The position numbers and the translations under genes were made by a program. Shown here piece after piece: positions 8,215 to 17,338 of a stretch of 64,000 bases of DNA (position 1 is the first letter of the stretch; each line of letters begins with the position of its first letter). The notes under the pieces were generated by a model. The model worked only from the letters and a program-made list of their open reading frames with translations. It had not been told where the DNA came from and ran no database searches. The DNA is from Acidaminococcus fermentans_A (GTDB lineage: Bacteria > Bacillota > Negativicutes > Acidaminococcales > Acidaminococcaceae): NCBI RefSeq assembly GCF_052216985.1, contig NZ_JBQOUY010000007.1, positions 1 to 64,000 of the forward strand. Reading direction: 5' to 3'.

Positions 8215-9141
8215 TTATTCTTTTTCAGGATGCAGTTTCAGATCCACTACTGGGTTGATCAAGGGTCTCATGGAGAAGCCATCCGGCCCATAGATCCGAC
8301 ATTCCGCCTGATCCCCATCCAAGATGTGGAAAGCCCGAGGGGTCCCCGTGGACAGCACATCGCCGGCGAACCAGCCCTGGATCTTGCTGTGGAGAGAGAT
8401 CAGTTTGGGCGGCTGATGGATCATATGATCCACGGTATTCTTGGCATGGATTTCTCCATTGTGGACGCTCTGGATTTCCAGCTTCAGCACATCGGGTACT
8501 TCATCCGGGGTCACCAGTTCCGGCCCAAAAGAGAAGAAAGTGGGGAAGTTCTTGACGATGGTCAGATACCGGGGGTTCCCGTCCACATAGTCATTCCCTT
8601 TCAAGATGGATTCTTCCGTCATATCCAGGATGGTGGTATAGCCCACGATGACGGATTCCCAATCTTCTTCTACCACATCCCGGCAGTCCTTCCCCAGGAT
8701 GATCCCCAGTTCAGCTTCGGCTGTGGTCTTCTGGGCTTCCTTCATTTTCGGGATATGGATTTCATCATCCGGACCGATCAGGGTATCCGCCTGTTTGAAG
8801 AAGCTGCCCGGGAAGCCTTTGGGAGGCGCCATCCCGATATCTCCGGCATGATCCCGATAGTTCAGACCGATCCCGAAGATCCGTTTGGGATTCCGGTAGA
8901 GAGGACCGTAGACCACTTTGTCCTGGGGCACCAGCCCCGGCAGTGTTTCCAGTTCTTCCTTGCCGCCCTTGTTGTACCAGGCAGTGAGGCCGGGGATTTC
9001 CTGGCTCTGGATCAGTTCCATCATCTCTTCTTTCCAGGCAGTCCCTTTGGCTGCATTGAGCATGGCAATGGGGAATACCCCTTTGGCAGTGACGATCCCT
9101 GCCTGTTCTTTTCCATTCAGTTTAATGGTTGCCAGACGCAT
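8215..9141 (-). CDS. Fumarylacetoacetate hydrolase-family protein
   Basis: A 308-residue FAH-family enzyme. The C-terminal catalytic domain contains GIGLNYRDHAGDIG (about 96), the metal-binding AEAELGIILGKDCRD and the SFGPELVTPDEV stretch, ending with TGTPRAFHILDGD. FAH relatives cleave C-C bonds in, or hydrate, 2-oxoacids such as acylpyruvates and 2-keto-3-deoxy sugar acids. Co-location with an SDR, a 2-hydroxyacid dehydrogenase and a GntP permease suggests catabolism of a sugar acid or branched 2-oxoacid. Substrate not assignable. Confidence 0.9.
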   Translation of the reverse strand: MRLATIKLNGKEQAGIVTAKGVFPIAMLNAAKGTAWKEEMMELIQSQEIPGLTAWYNKGGKEELETLPGLVPQDKVVYGPLYRNPKRIFGIGLNYRDHAGDIGMAPPKGFPGSFFKQADTLIGPDDEIHIPKMKEAQKTTAEAELGIILGKDCRDVVEEDWESVIVGYTTILDMTEESILKGNDYVDGNPRYLTIVKNFPTFFSFGPELVTPDEVPDVLKLEIQSVHNGEIHAKNTVDHMIHQPPKLISLHSKIQGWFAGDVLSTGTPRAFHILDGDQAECRIYGPDGFSMRPLINPVVDLKLHPEKE

Positions 9142-9178
9142 AACTCAAATCCTCCTTTTTCTTTTTCCAGCTATCGGC

Positions 9179-10108
9179 TCAAAGCAGCCCTTCCGGTTCC
9201 TTGCCGGAAAGCACGTCCAGGATATTCTGGGCCGCTGCTTTGGATACATTCATTGCACTTTCCCGGGTGGTGGGAGCATAGTGGGGCGTCAAAATCACGT
9301 TCTCCATCTGGAACAGGGGACTGTCCGGTTCACAGGGTTCGCTCCAGGTCACATCCAGGCCGGCCCCTGCGATCTTTTTGCCCTGCAGGGCTGCGATCAG
9401 AGCCGGTTCATCCACCAGAGGGCCTCTCCCACAGTTGATGAAATAGGCGGTGGGCTTCATCAGGGCCAGTTCTCTTTGGCCGATGATATTCCGGGTCTCT
9501 TCATTCAATACCGGATGCAGGGTCAATACATCCGCCTGCCGGATCACTTCGTCCTTGTCGGCACACAGGACCACCCCTTCCGGGACGGAAGTCACATAGG
9601 GGTCATAGGCCAGGACTTTCATCCCCAGGCCCAGGCCCATCTTGGCCACCCGGCTCCCGATATGTCCCACGCCGATGATGCCCAATGTCTTCCCCAGGAT
9701 CTCCATGCCCGGGAAAGTATTCTTGGCCGCAAAACCGATTTCCTTATAAGCATGGGTCACGATCATCAGATTCTTGGCCAGGGCCAGCATCAGGGTGATG
9801 GTATGTTCTGCTACGGACTGGCTGTTGGCCCCCGGCGTGACAGTGACAGCGATGCCATGGGCTTTGCACCATTCCACTGGGATATTGTCATACCCCACAC
9901 CGTGTTTGCTGACGATCTTCAGATCGGCAGCTGTCGCCAGCAGTTCCGGCGGCAGTTCATAGATCCGGGTCACCACAGCCGTTGCCGTCTGGATCTCCTT
10001 CCGGATAAGGGCGACATCCCGGTCGGCCATCACCACTTCACAGCCAGCTGCCTTCAGCAGTTCCGGTCCTATGGGATCCACATTCTCTGTAAAGAGCACT
10101 TTGGTCAT
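9179..10108 (-). CDS. D-isomer-specific 2-hydroxyacid dehydrogenase
   Basis: A 309-residue NAD-dependent enzyme with GVGHIGSRVAKMGLGLGMKV (about 145), the catalytic Arg/Glu region (NCGRGPLVDEPAL) and the catalytic His in LTPHYAPTTRES. It is a distant paralogue of the dehydrogenase ending at 1151. It is the first gene of the operon with the FAH and SDR genes and divergent from the GntP permease. No ACT domain. Probably reduces a 2-oxoacid or oxidises a D-2-hydroxyacid imported by that permease. Confidence 0.88.
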   Translation of the reverse strand: MTKVLFTENVDPIGPELLKAAGCEVVMADRDVALIRKEIQTATAVVTRIYELPPELLATAADLKIVSKHGVGYDNIPVEWCKAHGIAVTVTPGANSQSVAEHTITLMLALAKNLMIVTHAYKEIGFAAKNTFPGMEILGKTLGIIGVGHIGSRVAKMGLGLGMKVLAYDPYVTSVPEGVVLCADKDEVIRQADVLTLHPVLNEETRNIIGQRELALMKPTAYFINCGRGPLVDEPALIAALQGKKIAGAGLDVTWSEPCEPDSPLFQMENVILTPHYAPTTRESAMNVSKAAAQNILDVLSGKEPEGLL

Positions 10109-10378
10109 TTTTCTACTCCTTTCCCCGCGATATGATTCATTTACCCTTTACAGCATATAAGGAATTTAGGATTTTGTAAAAGACGTTTTCCTGTATACTC
10201 CTATAAATCATTGCCTATATCCTTTCTCTTTATGGACGGATTTCCAGGAAGTTTTCCTTTTCCTATAGTTATTTGGTTATAGTGATATACATAGTTTCCT
10301 GTTGGATACCGGGTCGAGTTATCTGATAAGATGAAATAAAGAAAATAGTTCGGAAATATGCAGAAGGAGGAATACTCT
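10109..10378. promoter_or_regulatory. Divergent spacer between dehydrogenase and GntP permease
   Basis: About 270 bases, AT-rich, no gene seen. It must hold both divergent promoters and probably the operator for the LysR protein encoded at 11848. No clean -35/-10 pair was identified. Confidence 0.4.
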
Positions 10379-11710
10379 ATGACTTCAACCTATGTCTTTG
10401 TCGTCCTGCTCATCTCTGTAGGGGCTCTGGTCTTCATGGTCAGCAAACTGAAATTCCATGCGGTGCTGGCCCTCTACCTGGCGACCCTGATGCTGGCTCT
10501 CTTAGTGGGCACCCCTATCGAAAAGATCCCTAAGATGATCAACACCGGTTTCGGCAATACCTGCAAAAGTGTGGCCATGGTCATCTTCCTGGGGTCCCTG
10601 CTGGGGATCATCTTGAACAAGACCGGGGCTATTGTGAAGCTCACCGACTCCCTGGTGAAATTTTTCGGCAAAAAGAAGGTACTGTGGGCCATCGGCACCA
10701 GCTGCTGCATCCTAGGCATCCCGGTTTTCCCAGATACCGTGAGCCTGCTGGTGATCCCCCTGTGCACCAACTTGGCCAAAAAGACCGGGATTTCCATGAT
10801 GGCCTTCGCTTCCGTCATCCAGATCAGCATCACCACCAGCTCCCTGGTGCCGCCCACACCCGGCCCGGTAGCTGCGGCAGCTGCCCTGGGCCTGCCCTTG
10901 GGTGTCGCCATCCCTTGGGGGATCCTGGTGGCCATCCCGGGCCTTTTGGCTACGATCCTTTACGCCAATACCCTGAAGGACAAACAGGTCCCGCTTAATG
11001 AAGCTTTCCTGGAAGACACCGCCAACTCCACCACGGCGGATCTGTCCATGGGCTTTGTCCGGGCCATCACCCCGGTGCTGCTTCCGGTAGTACTGATCAT
11101 CCTCCAGACCGTCAGCAGCGTGACCATGCCCAAATCTTTCTTCACGAAAATCATGACTTTCATCGGGGATCCCCTTTCCGCTCTGTTCATCGGCTGTTTC
11201 GCCGCGGTTTTCCTCCAGGCCCGGGACTGGGTCCACAACCAGGATGTACGGGATAAATGGATCAATTCGGCCGTGCTGGACTGTGCCGGCCCTGTATTCA
11301 TCACAGCCCTGGGCGGTTCCCTGGCTGCCTTCATCAAGAGTGCCGGTGCCGCCAAGATCCTGGCAGAAAGCATCGTTGCGGCTCATATCCCGGGGATCTT
11401 CGTCCCCATGCTCATCGGCTTCATGATCCGCACCGCTACAGGTTCCAATACCCTGGGTGTAGCTACGGCAGCGGCTCTCTGTGAACCCATGCTGGGCATT
11501 TTGGGGATTTCCAAGCTGGCCGCTTTCCTGGCCATGTGCTCCGGTGCCATTGCCTTCAGCCATGCCAACAGCTCCGGGTTCTGGCTCACTTGTTCCCTGT
11601 CTAAGCTGAACTTCAACCAGGGATTCCGGGCCATCGGCGGCTCTACGGCTCTTTCCGGGCTGGCCACCAGCCTCTTCACCCTGATCCTCTATTTCGCTGG
11701 GATCATCTGA
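10379..11710 (+). CDS. GntP-family organic acid permease
   Basis: A 443-residue membrane protein with about 12 helices. The motifs GSLLGIILNKTGA, GIPVFPDTVSLLVIPL and SSLVPPTPGPVAAA match the GntP (gluconate:H+ symporter) family. The start at 10379 has GAAGGAGG 8 nt upstream; a start 21 bases earlier lacks one. It is divergent from the 2-hydroxyacid dehydrogenase/FAH/SDR operon and followed by a LysR gene, so it probably imports the operon's substrate. GntP members carry gluconate, fructuronate, glycerate and related hydroxyacids. Confidence 0.85.
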   Translation: MTSTYVFVVLLISVGALVFMVSKLKFHAVLALYLATLMLALLVGTPIEKIPKMINTGFGNTCKSVAMVIFLGSLLGIILNKTGAIVKLTDSLVKFFGKKKVLWAIGTSCCILGIPVFPDTVSLLVIPLCTNLAKKTGISMMAFASVIQISITTSSLVPPTPGPVAAAAALGLPLGVAIPWGILVAIPGLLATILYANTLKDKQVPLNEAFLEDTANSTTADLSMGFVRAITPVLLPVVLIILQTVSSVTMPKSFFTKIMTFIGDPLSALFIGCFAAVFLQARDWVHNQDVRDKWINSAVLDCAGPVFITALGGSLAAFIKSAGAAKILAESIVAAHIPGIFVPMLIGFMIRTATGSNTLGVATAAALCEPMLGILGISKLAAFLAMCSGAIAFSHANSSGFWLTCSLSKLNFNQGFRAIGGSTALSGLATSLFTLILYFAGII

Positions 11711-11743
11711 TCGGGACTCCTGCTCCTCTAGATCCTCTTCCAT

Positions 11744-11794
11744 CCGAAAAGTAAATGCAGCAGATCCTGCTGCATTTACTTTTCGGTTTTTTTA
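11744..11794 (+). terminator. Strong intrinsic terminator after gntP-like gene
   Basis: A 20-bp perfect stem (CCGAAAAGTAAATGCAGCAG) with a 3-nt loop is followed directly by TTTTTTT. Confidence 0.93.
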
Positions 11795-11847
11795 TGTGAA
11801 AATAGACACAGCTGTTTCAGTACTGTACCAAAGTGAGGAGAAGGGAT

Positions 11848-12756
11848 ATGATTTATAGAAACACTACACCAGAATACTTTCTCATGGTCGCCCGGGAGCG
11901 GAACATCACCCGGGCCGCAGAAAAGCTCTTCATCACCCAGCCCAGTCTCAGCCAGCACATCGCCAAACTGGAAAAGACCCTGGGCTGCCAGCTCTTCGAC
12001 CGTTCCAAGATCCCTCTGGAACTGACCGCCGCTGGGAAGATCTATTACCACTATCTGGAAAGCTGCCATTACCTGGATGAAAAACTGAAAGCGGAACTGA
12101 ACAATGAAAAACTCCAGCAGCTGAATATCGGAGTCGGTACCTGGCGGGGATCCCTCCTGCTGCCGTCCATCCTGCCAGGATTCCTGGAAGATCATCCAGC
12201 CGTGAAGATCAATCTGCTGGAATTCCCGGTCAGCGAACTGCCCATGCTCCTGGAAGACAACCGGATCGACTTTGCCGTCATGAATGCCATGATCTCCCAG
12301 CTGCCCCAGGGAATCATCGCCGAAACCATCAAGGAAGAACGAGTACTCCTGATCCTAGCCAAGGACCATCCTCTGTGCCAGGTATTCCTGCAGGAACAGG
12401 AAAAAGGAGAACCCTTGGACCTGCATCTCTTGGAACAAGAAGCTTTCGTGAACCTGGGCCAGCAGCAGACAGTAGGGAAATTCATCAATAATTATTTCAT
12501 GAAGCAAAAGTTGTCCTTCAGCCGGAAGCTCACCACCACCAACAATGCCACCCTGCTGCGGCTCATCGCCAGCGGGCTGGGATTCGGCTTCATGATCGAG
12601 GCGGGGCTCCAGGATCCGGCCACGGAGAAGCTGGAATGCTTCGACCTGAAAGCTCCGGAACTGATGCTCCCCCTGACCCTCCTGACCAAGGAAAATGTCT
12701 ACCTATCCCCGGCTGCCCGGGACCTGATCCAGGTGATCAAGGAATATTATCAATAA
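11848..12756 (+). CDS. LysR-family transcriptional regulator
   Basis: A 302-residue LysR protein. The helix-turn-helix lies in the first 60 residues (ITRAAEKLFITQPSLSQHI), followed by a LysR substrate-binding domain. The start at 11848 is chosen because a GAGGAGAAGGG site precedes it; an in-frame ATG lies 15 bases upstream. It follows the GntP permease after a strong terminator and is convergent with ridA. It probably regulates the divergent 2-oxoacid cluster at 7.4-11.7 kb, inferred from position. Confidence 0.9.
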   Translation: MIYRNTTPEYFLMVARERNITRAAEKLFITQPSLSQHIAKLEKTLGCQLFDRSKIPLELTAAGKIYYHYLESCHYLDEKLKAELNNEKLQQLNIGVGTWRGSLLLPSILPGFLEDHPAVKINLLEFPVSELPMLLEDNRIDFAVMNAMISQLPQGIIAETIKEERVLLILAKDHPLCQVFLQEQEKGEPLDLHLLEQEAFVNLGQQQTVGKFINNYFMKQKLSFSRKLTTTNNATLLRLIASGLGFGFMIEAGLQDPATEKLECFDLKAPELMLPLTLLTKENVYLSPAARDLIQVIKEYYQ

Positions 12757-12800
12757 AATAGGGGCTGTTGCACCGAACGTGCAGCAGCCCCTATTTTATT
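12753..12800. terminator. Bidirectional terminator, GGGGCTGTTGCA family
   Basis: The stem ATAAAATAGGGGCTGTTGCAC pairs with its near complement around a short loop and serves the convergent lysR and ridA genes. It is one of eight hairpins with the same core. Confidence 0.9.
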
Positions 12801-12803
12801 GTC

Positions 12804-13223
12804 TTACTTCCCCACCGCCACCATGAGGGAGATCTCTACCGGTGCTTTTTTCGGCAGGGTTCCCATCCCCAGAGCGCAGCGGGCACAGATGCCTGCATCT
12901 CCCAGTTCTGCCACCAGGTATTCAGAAGCAAAGTCCGCCAGTTTGGCATGTTCCACGAAATCCTGTTCTGCATTGATGTATACATGCATCAGCATGACCC
13001 GGGCAATCTTTTCCCCTTCCTGGAGCTGATTCCGTGCTGCCGTCAAAGCATTGGCCACCGCCTGGACCACCGCTTCTTTGTAGGTCTCCAGAGGCACATC
13101 CGCCCGTATTTTGCCACTGAGCATCAGGACGCCGTCTTTCCGGGGCGTCATCCCAGCCGTCACGATCAACTCTCCATTCCGGACAGCGGGGACATATTTC
13201 CCTTGTGGTACTGGATTTTTCAT
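12804..13223 (-). CDS. RidA/YjgF-family enamine/imine deaminase-like protein
   Basis: A 139-residue Rid-superfamily protein, the usual family size, with the late ARCALGMGTLPKKAPVEI segment that carries the conserved Arg and LP. RidA proteins hydrolyse reactive 2-aminoacrylate-type intermediates released by PLP enzymes. Here it follows two PLP aminotransferases by 12 bases, and a threonine dehydratase-like gene lies 5.5 kb away, so the context fits that role. Trimeric and cytosolic by family knowledge. Confidence 0.88.
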   Translation of the reverse strand: MKNPVPQGKYVPAVRNGELIVTAGMTPRKDGVLMLSGKIRADVPLETYKEAVVQAVANALTAARNQLQEGEKIARVMLMHVYINAEQDFVEHAKLADFASEYLVAELGDAGICARCALGMGTLPKKAPVEISLMVAVGK

Positions 13224-13235
13224 AGTATTCTCCTT

Positions 13236-14525
13236 TTATTTTTTGGCAAATTCTGCAGCGATGGCTGCCGTCACCTTCAGATATTGGTCAATATCGACAA
13301 AGTCATGGCAGTGGATGGGAGATACCCGGATCAGACCGGTCTGGCCCAAGGATTCCACGATCCGTTTGGAATAGATACTGGTGTTGATCCGTTCGAACAC
13401 CAGGACTCCTCTCCGGCCATATTCTTCCCGGAGAGCCGTATAATCCATCCCCTTGATCCCCATAGCTACCACCAGATCCCGTTCCGGAGAAACCGGCCCG
13501 TCGAAATACACTTCCACCCCCGGGATATGCCGCAGCCCCGGCACTTCTGCCGAGCCTTCCAGCATCCGGATCAAAAGGGCCGTTTCCTGTTCATGGGCTT
13601 TCTGCATACCTACTACATACTGGGTCCGGCGGTCCTCCGCTTGGGTGAAATGGCGTCCCAGCCAGCAGACATAGTCCACCATGGCGCTCATGGCCGCGAA
13701 ATTCCCATGGGGATAGGTCCCCAGTTCCCATTCGTTGGGGTCTTTGCCTTCCAGTTTGTCATGGGGAAGGACCGCTGCCCGGTCGGAAACGTAGCCATAG
13801 CCGCAGCCTCGGATGCCGAAGGCTTTATAGGGAGCGATGACCAAGGCATCGATGCCCAGATCATGGGCGTAGAGGGCCTGATGAGGCTGGTGCTGGACCG
13901 CATCGGAGACCACATACAGGTCCGGTTTGATGGCCCGGGCCCGGGTGATGATCTCCTTCATGGGGAATACATAGCCGGAAATATTGGAGGCACTCATGAC
14001 ACTGAGCACACAGGTATCTTTGTCCACCAGGGACAGGATATCATCCACATCCACTCCGCCGGTTTTGGGATTGGCCTGAGCTACCCGGAATTCCATACCT
14101 CTTTTTTCCGCATAGATCTTCAGGGAATCATAGGCAGAAGGATGCTCCAGAGAAGTGGTCACCACATTTTTCCCGGGGACGTTCTCCACAATGGCCCGCA
14201 TGATGCTGAACGTGGTCCGGGAAGGAGTCAGTTCCGTCACCAGGGCCCCTTCTCCGGGAGCCGCCCCGAAGATGACTTCCATCAGATCCCGGATGCCATT
14301 GGCTTTCACTTCGTGGAGTTTCTGGGACACATCATGGTACCGCATGGGGCAGTCCGGGATCATCTCATATTTCGCCTTGGCTTCCACGCAGGCCTTCAGG
14401 CGCAGGGAGCCACCGGAGTTCTCGAAGAACAGGCGCTTCTTTCCAAAGGGATCTTCATCCACATAATAGAATTTGCTTTTGATTTCTTTTTGCAGTTCAG
14501 GGCTGAATACAGGCTTATTTTCCAT
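13236..14525 (-). CDS. Class V aminotransferase / cysteine desulfurase-like PLP enzyme
   Basis: A 429-residue fold-type I PLP enzyme. The Schiff-base lysine is probably in APYKAFG (about residue 240), preceded by VVSDAVQHQPHQ with the PLP-ring Asp. The N-terminal LFFENSGGSLR is typical of the class V/SufS-like group. No persulfide cysteine loop was recognised, so an aminotransferase, lyase or epimerase role on an amino acid is more likely than Fe-S assembly. Same operon as ridA and a class I/II aminotransferase. Confidence 0.8.
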   Translation of the reverse strand: MENKPVFSPELQKEIKSKFYYVDEDPFGKKRLFFENSGGSLRLKACVEAKAKYEMIPDCPMRYHDVSQKLHEVKANGIRDLMEVIFGAAPGEGALVTELTPSRTTFSIMRAIVENVPGKNVVTTSLEHPSAYDSLKIYAEKRGMEFRVAQANPKTGGVDVDDILSLVDKDTCVLSVMSASNISGYVFPMKEIITRARAIKPDLYVVSDAVQHQPHQALYAHDLGIDALVIAPYKAFGIRGCGYGYVSDRAAVLPHDKLEGKDPNEWELGTYPHGNFAAMSAMVDYVCWLGRHFTQAEDRRTQYVVGMQKAHEQETALLIRMLEGSAEVPGLRHIPGVEVYFDGPVSPERDLVVAMGIKGMDYTALREEYGRRGVLVFERINTSIYSKRIVESLGQTGLIRVSPIHCHDFVDIDQYLKVTAAIAAEFAKK

Positions 14526-14557
14526 TCCGCAGTCTCCTTTATCCGTTTCCTCACGTT

Positions 14558-15772
14558 TTATTTGCTTCTGTACCGTTCCATGATCTGCAGGACCCGGTCG
14601 ATGGCATCATGGGTGTTCTTGGGATCCTGGGAGAAGTTTACCCGGAAGCTGTGGGTGAACTGGGGCCCGAATTCCGTCCCCGGGGTAATGGTGACTCCGG
14701 TGAGTTTCCGGACGATCTTGGCAAAGTCGCTGATGCTCACATCCATGGGCGGCAGAGTCGGGAAAATATAGCTGCCCCCTTCGGTCTTCCGGACGCTGCA
14801 GCCTTCATGGCTCCGCACCAGGGCGATCAGATCGTCCCGGATGGCCTGATGAGTAGCGATCCGCTCTTTCAGCCAGCCTTCCGGTTCTTCAAACCAGCGT
14901 TTGAACACATATTGGCAGTAGCCGGGAGCCCGCAGGGTCACGATGGCCTGGAGCTTTTCCATCCGTTCGATGATCCAGGAAGTCCCGAAAGCCGTCCCCA
15001 GGCGGAAGCCGCTGAGAGATTCAGTCTTGGAAGGACCCATTATGGTCAGCATGTTCTCCGGCCGTTCCGGCAGGGCCCGGAGATGGGTATAGGGATGGTT
15101 ATCGAAGATCTGCCGGGAATACAGCTGATCCACCAGGAGGATCACATTGTATTTCTTGGCCAGCCGGGCGATTTCCCGGGTCTCTTCCTCGGAGAAGATG
15201 ACCCCAGTGGGGTTATTGGGGTTGGAATAGAGGAACAGCTTCACACCCTGTTTGAAAGATTCTTCCAGGGCTGCCAGGTTCACCCCGGCATTCTTGTCCT
15301 GGCTCAGGTAATCCAGTTTCACCGGAACCAGTTCCCCTTCGAAGAATTCCACCAGTTTCCGGTTGTCGAAGTAATCCGGTTCTACGATGGCCACTTTGTC
15401 TCCCCGGCCCACCAGGCAGCCCAGAGCCAGGAACAGAGCGCCCTGGGTCCCCGGGGTCAGGATCAGTTCCGTTTCGGGATCGATGGGGGCTCCCGTAAAG
15501 GCCGCCAGTTTGGCTGCCACATCTTTGCGGATCTCATCTCCGCCCCGGTATTCCGTATAGGCCACGCAGCCGCCCTTCTTATACCCTTCGATGAAGGTAT
15601 CCAGGCTGCCGGGGATCGGTTCATGGGCGTCCACATCCCCGTGGGAGAAGTTCACCGCCGGTCCCGGCAGCGGTTCTCCCCGCAGGTCCAGTTCCGTATG
15701 GGCCTGCCGGCTTTCCTGTCCCGGTGCGTTGTCGATGCCCAGCCGTTTAAATTTTTCAGTCAAGATATCCAT
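14558..15772 (-). CDS. Class I/II pyridoxal-phosphate aminotransferase
   Basis: A 404-residue fold-type I aminotransferase. Motifs: LTPGTQGALFLAL (PLP phosphate), YSNPNNPTGVIFSEEE, and the lysine loop GPSKTESLSGFRLGTAFG. The start at 15772 (MDILTEKF) follows GGGAG at good spacing. It is the first gene of the operon with the class V enzyme and RidA, and divergent from a DAACS symporter, suggesting transamination of an imported amino acid. Substrate unknown. Confidence 0.88.
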   Translation of the reverse strand: MDILTEKFKRLGIDNAPGQESRQAHTELDLRGEPLPGPAVNFSHGDVDAHEPIPGSLDTFIEGYKKGGCVAYTEYRGGDEIRKDVAAKLAAFTGAPIDPETELILTPGTQGALFLALGCLVGRGDKVAIVEPDYFDNRKLVEFFEGELVPVKLDYLSQDKNAGVNLAALEESFKQGVKLFLYSNPNNPTGVIFSEEETREIARLAKKYNVILLVDQLYSRQIFDNHPYTHLRALPERPENMLTIMGPSKTESLSGFRLGTAFGTSWIIERMEKLQAIVTLRAPGYCQYVFKRWFEEPEGWLKERIATHQAIRDDLIALVRSHEGCSVRKTEGGSYIFPTLPPMDVSISDFAKIVRKLTGVTITPGTEFGPQFTHSFRVNFSQDPKNTHDAIDRVLQIMERYRSK

Positions 15773-16034
15773 TCCAATAGCTCCCTTCGTCACGTTGTAG
15801 ATATTTCCATGCTTTTTTTATTATAAAGAATTTTTCAGTTTTTTTCCAATTTATAATCCCGTATCTGATTATACGGATTCCCTTATGGCTCCTCTCCTAT
15901 AATCGTTTGTCTATAGATGTTTATGGAATAATGAATTAGATTCTATATCCAGAAAAGTTTATAATAAAGACACAATTCATCTATATTCTCAGGGTTCCTC
16001 CAGTTCAGGAGGCCTGAAGGGAGGGCATGGTTTT
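15773..16034. promoter_or_regulatory. Divergent spacer between aminotransferase and DAACS symporter
   Basis: About 260 AT-rich bases without a gene. TATAAT occurs about 75 bases before the symporter start, but its -35 is poor. Confidence 0.4.
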
Positions 16035-17255
16035 ATGTTGAAAAAACTCACATCGATGGCGTTATGGAAACAGATCCTGATCTGTATCGTACTGGGTGCC
16101 ATAGTGGGGATCTGGGCACCGGGAATCGTTCCCCGCATCAAGTTCCTGGGAGATATCTTCCTGCGGCTGCTGAAAATGCTCATTGCCCCGCTGGTGCTCT
16201 TCACGTTGATCAGCGGCGTCTGCAAAATGGGGGATATCAAGCATCTTTACACAGTAGGGATCCGCATCGTGGTCTTCTATCTGCTCACTTCCACTCTGGC
16301 TGCTGCCCTGGGCTTGGTCTTCGCTCTCTTCACCCAACCGGGCAAAGGGGTCACGGATCTCTTGACCAGTGAAAGCGGGAAAGCCGTCCAATATGATTTC
16401 ATCGGCAATATGGTCAAATGGATCCCGGATAACATCTTTAACGCCCTGACCACCGGCAACACCCTGCAGATCATCGTCTTCGCCCTCTTCACCGGTGTGG
16501 TCCTCCTGCTCCTGGGAGACCAGTGCGCTGACCTGATTGCGCTGGTCGGCAAAGCTTCCGATGTGATGCTGAAGATGACAGATCTGGTCATGAAATATTC
16601 CCCTATCGGGATCTTCGCCTTGGTGGCCGACATGATGACCCATCTCAGCGGAGCCATGCTGAAACAGGTCCTGAACTTCATCGCCACCGACTGGGCCGCC
16701 TGCCTGGTGATCCTCTTCATCATCCAGCCCCTTTTGGTCAAATTCCTGGCCGGGATCAAACCTCTCAAATATTTCAAGCACATGTCCCCCATCATGATCG
16801 TAGCTGCTTCTACCACCTCTTCCGCTGCCACCCTGCCTCTGGAACTGAAGATCGCTGATGAAGATCTGAAAATCCCGGAGAATATCTACGGATTCTGTCT
16901 GCCCCTGGGCAACACCTGCAACATGAACGGCATGGCCTGCGTCATCGGTGTCATCTCCGTCTTTGCGTCCAACCTGTTCGGCCGTCCCATCACCATCGGC
17001 TCCTGCATTGAATTCATCTTCCTGGGCCTGGTGCTTTCCGTCGGGGCTGCCGGTGTCAAAGGGGCCGGCATCGTCATGTCCTCCGTACTCCTGCAGACGG
17101 TAGGTATGCCCTTGACCCTGGTCCCCATCCTGGCTGCTGTATGGCCCATCATCGATATCTGCCATACCACCTGCAACGTATCCGGGGATATGGCCGGGAC
17201 TATGATCGTCGCCAAGTCCCTGAATGAACTGGACGTGGACCGGATCAACCAGTAA
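16035..17255 (+). CDS. Dicarboxylate/amino acid:cation symporter (DAACS/GltP family)
   Basis: A 406-residue protein with eight or more membrane segments and the family features RLLKMLIAPLVLFTLISGV near residue 48, the serine-rich reentrant loop AASTTSSAATLPL (about 255) and the substrate-site segment FCLPLGNTCNMNGMA (about 290). It takes up glutamate, aspartate, serine/threonine or C4-dicarboxylates with Na+ or H+. It is divergent from the aminotransferase/RidA operon and upstream of a DASS permease and a threonine dehydratase-like gene. Start set by GGGAGGG 9 nt upstream. Confidence 0.93.
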   Translation: MLKKLTSMALWKQILICIVLGAIVGIWAPGIVPRIKFLGDIFLRLLKMLIAPLVLFTLISGVCKMGDIKHLYTVGIRIVVFYLLTSTLAAALGLVFALFTQPGKGVTDLLTSESGKAVQYDFIGNMVKWIPDNIFNALTTGNTLQIIVFALFTGVVLLLLGDQCADLIALVGKASDVMLKMTDLVMKYSPIGIFALVADMMTHLSGAMLKQVLNFIATDWAACLVILFIIQPLLVKFLAGIKPLKYFKHMSPIMIVAASTTSSAATLPLELKIADEDLKIPENIYGFCLPLGNTCNMNGMACVIGVISVFASNLFGRPITIGSCIEFIFLGLVLSVGAAGVKGAGIVMSSVLLQTVGMPLTLVPILAAVWPIIDICHTTCNVSGDMAGTMIVAKSLNELDVDRINQ

Positions 17256-17262
17256 CAGAAGA

Positions 17263-17316
17263 AAAAAGGAAAATGCCCCTGGATGAAGAAATAGATCCAT
17301 GAGGCATTTTTCTTTT
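17263..17316 (+). terminator. Terminator after DAACS symporter
   Basis: GGAAAATGCCCCTGGAT pairs imperfectly with ATCCATGAGGCATTTTTC and is followed by TTTT. Confidence 0.75.
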
Positions 17317-17338
17317 ATCGGATGGAAAGGAGTCGGTC

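Noticed and set aside
12768..14771. A 667-codon open frame on the plus strand
   Set aside because: It is antisense to the class V aminotransferase gene and the end of the class I/II gene, has no ribosome site, and its composition (many Pro, His, Gly) is the usual mirror of a GC-rich coding strand. Similar long mirror frames at 5197-6402, 16062-17300 (minus) and 52343-54211 were also discarded.
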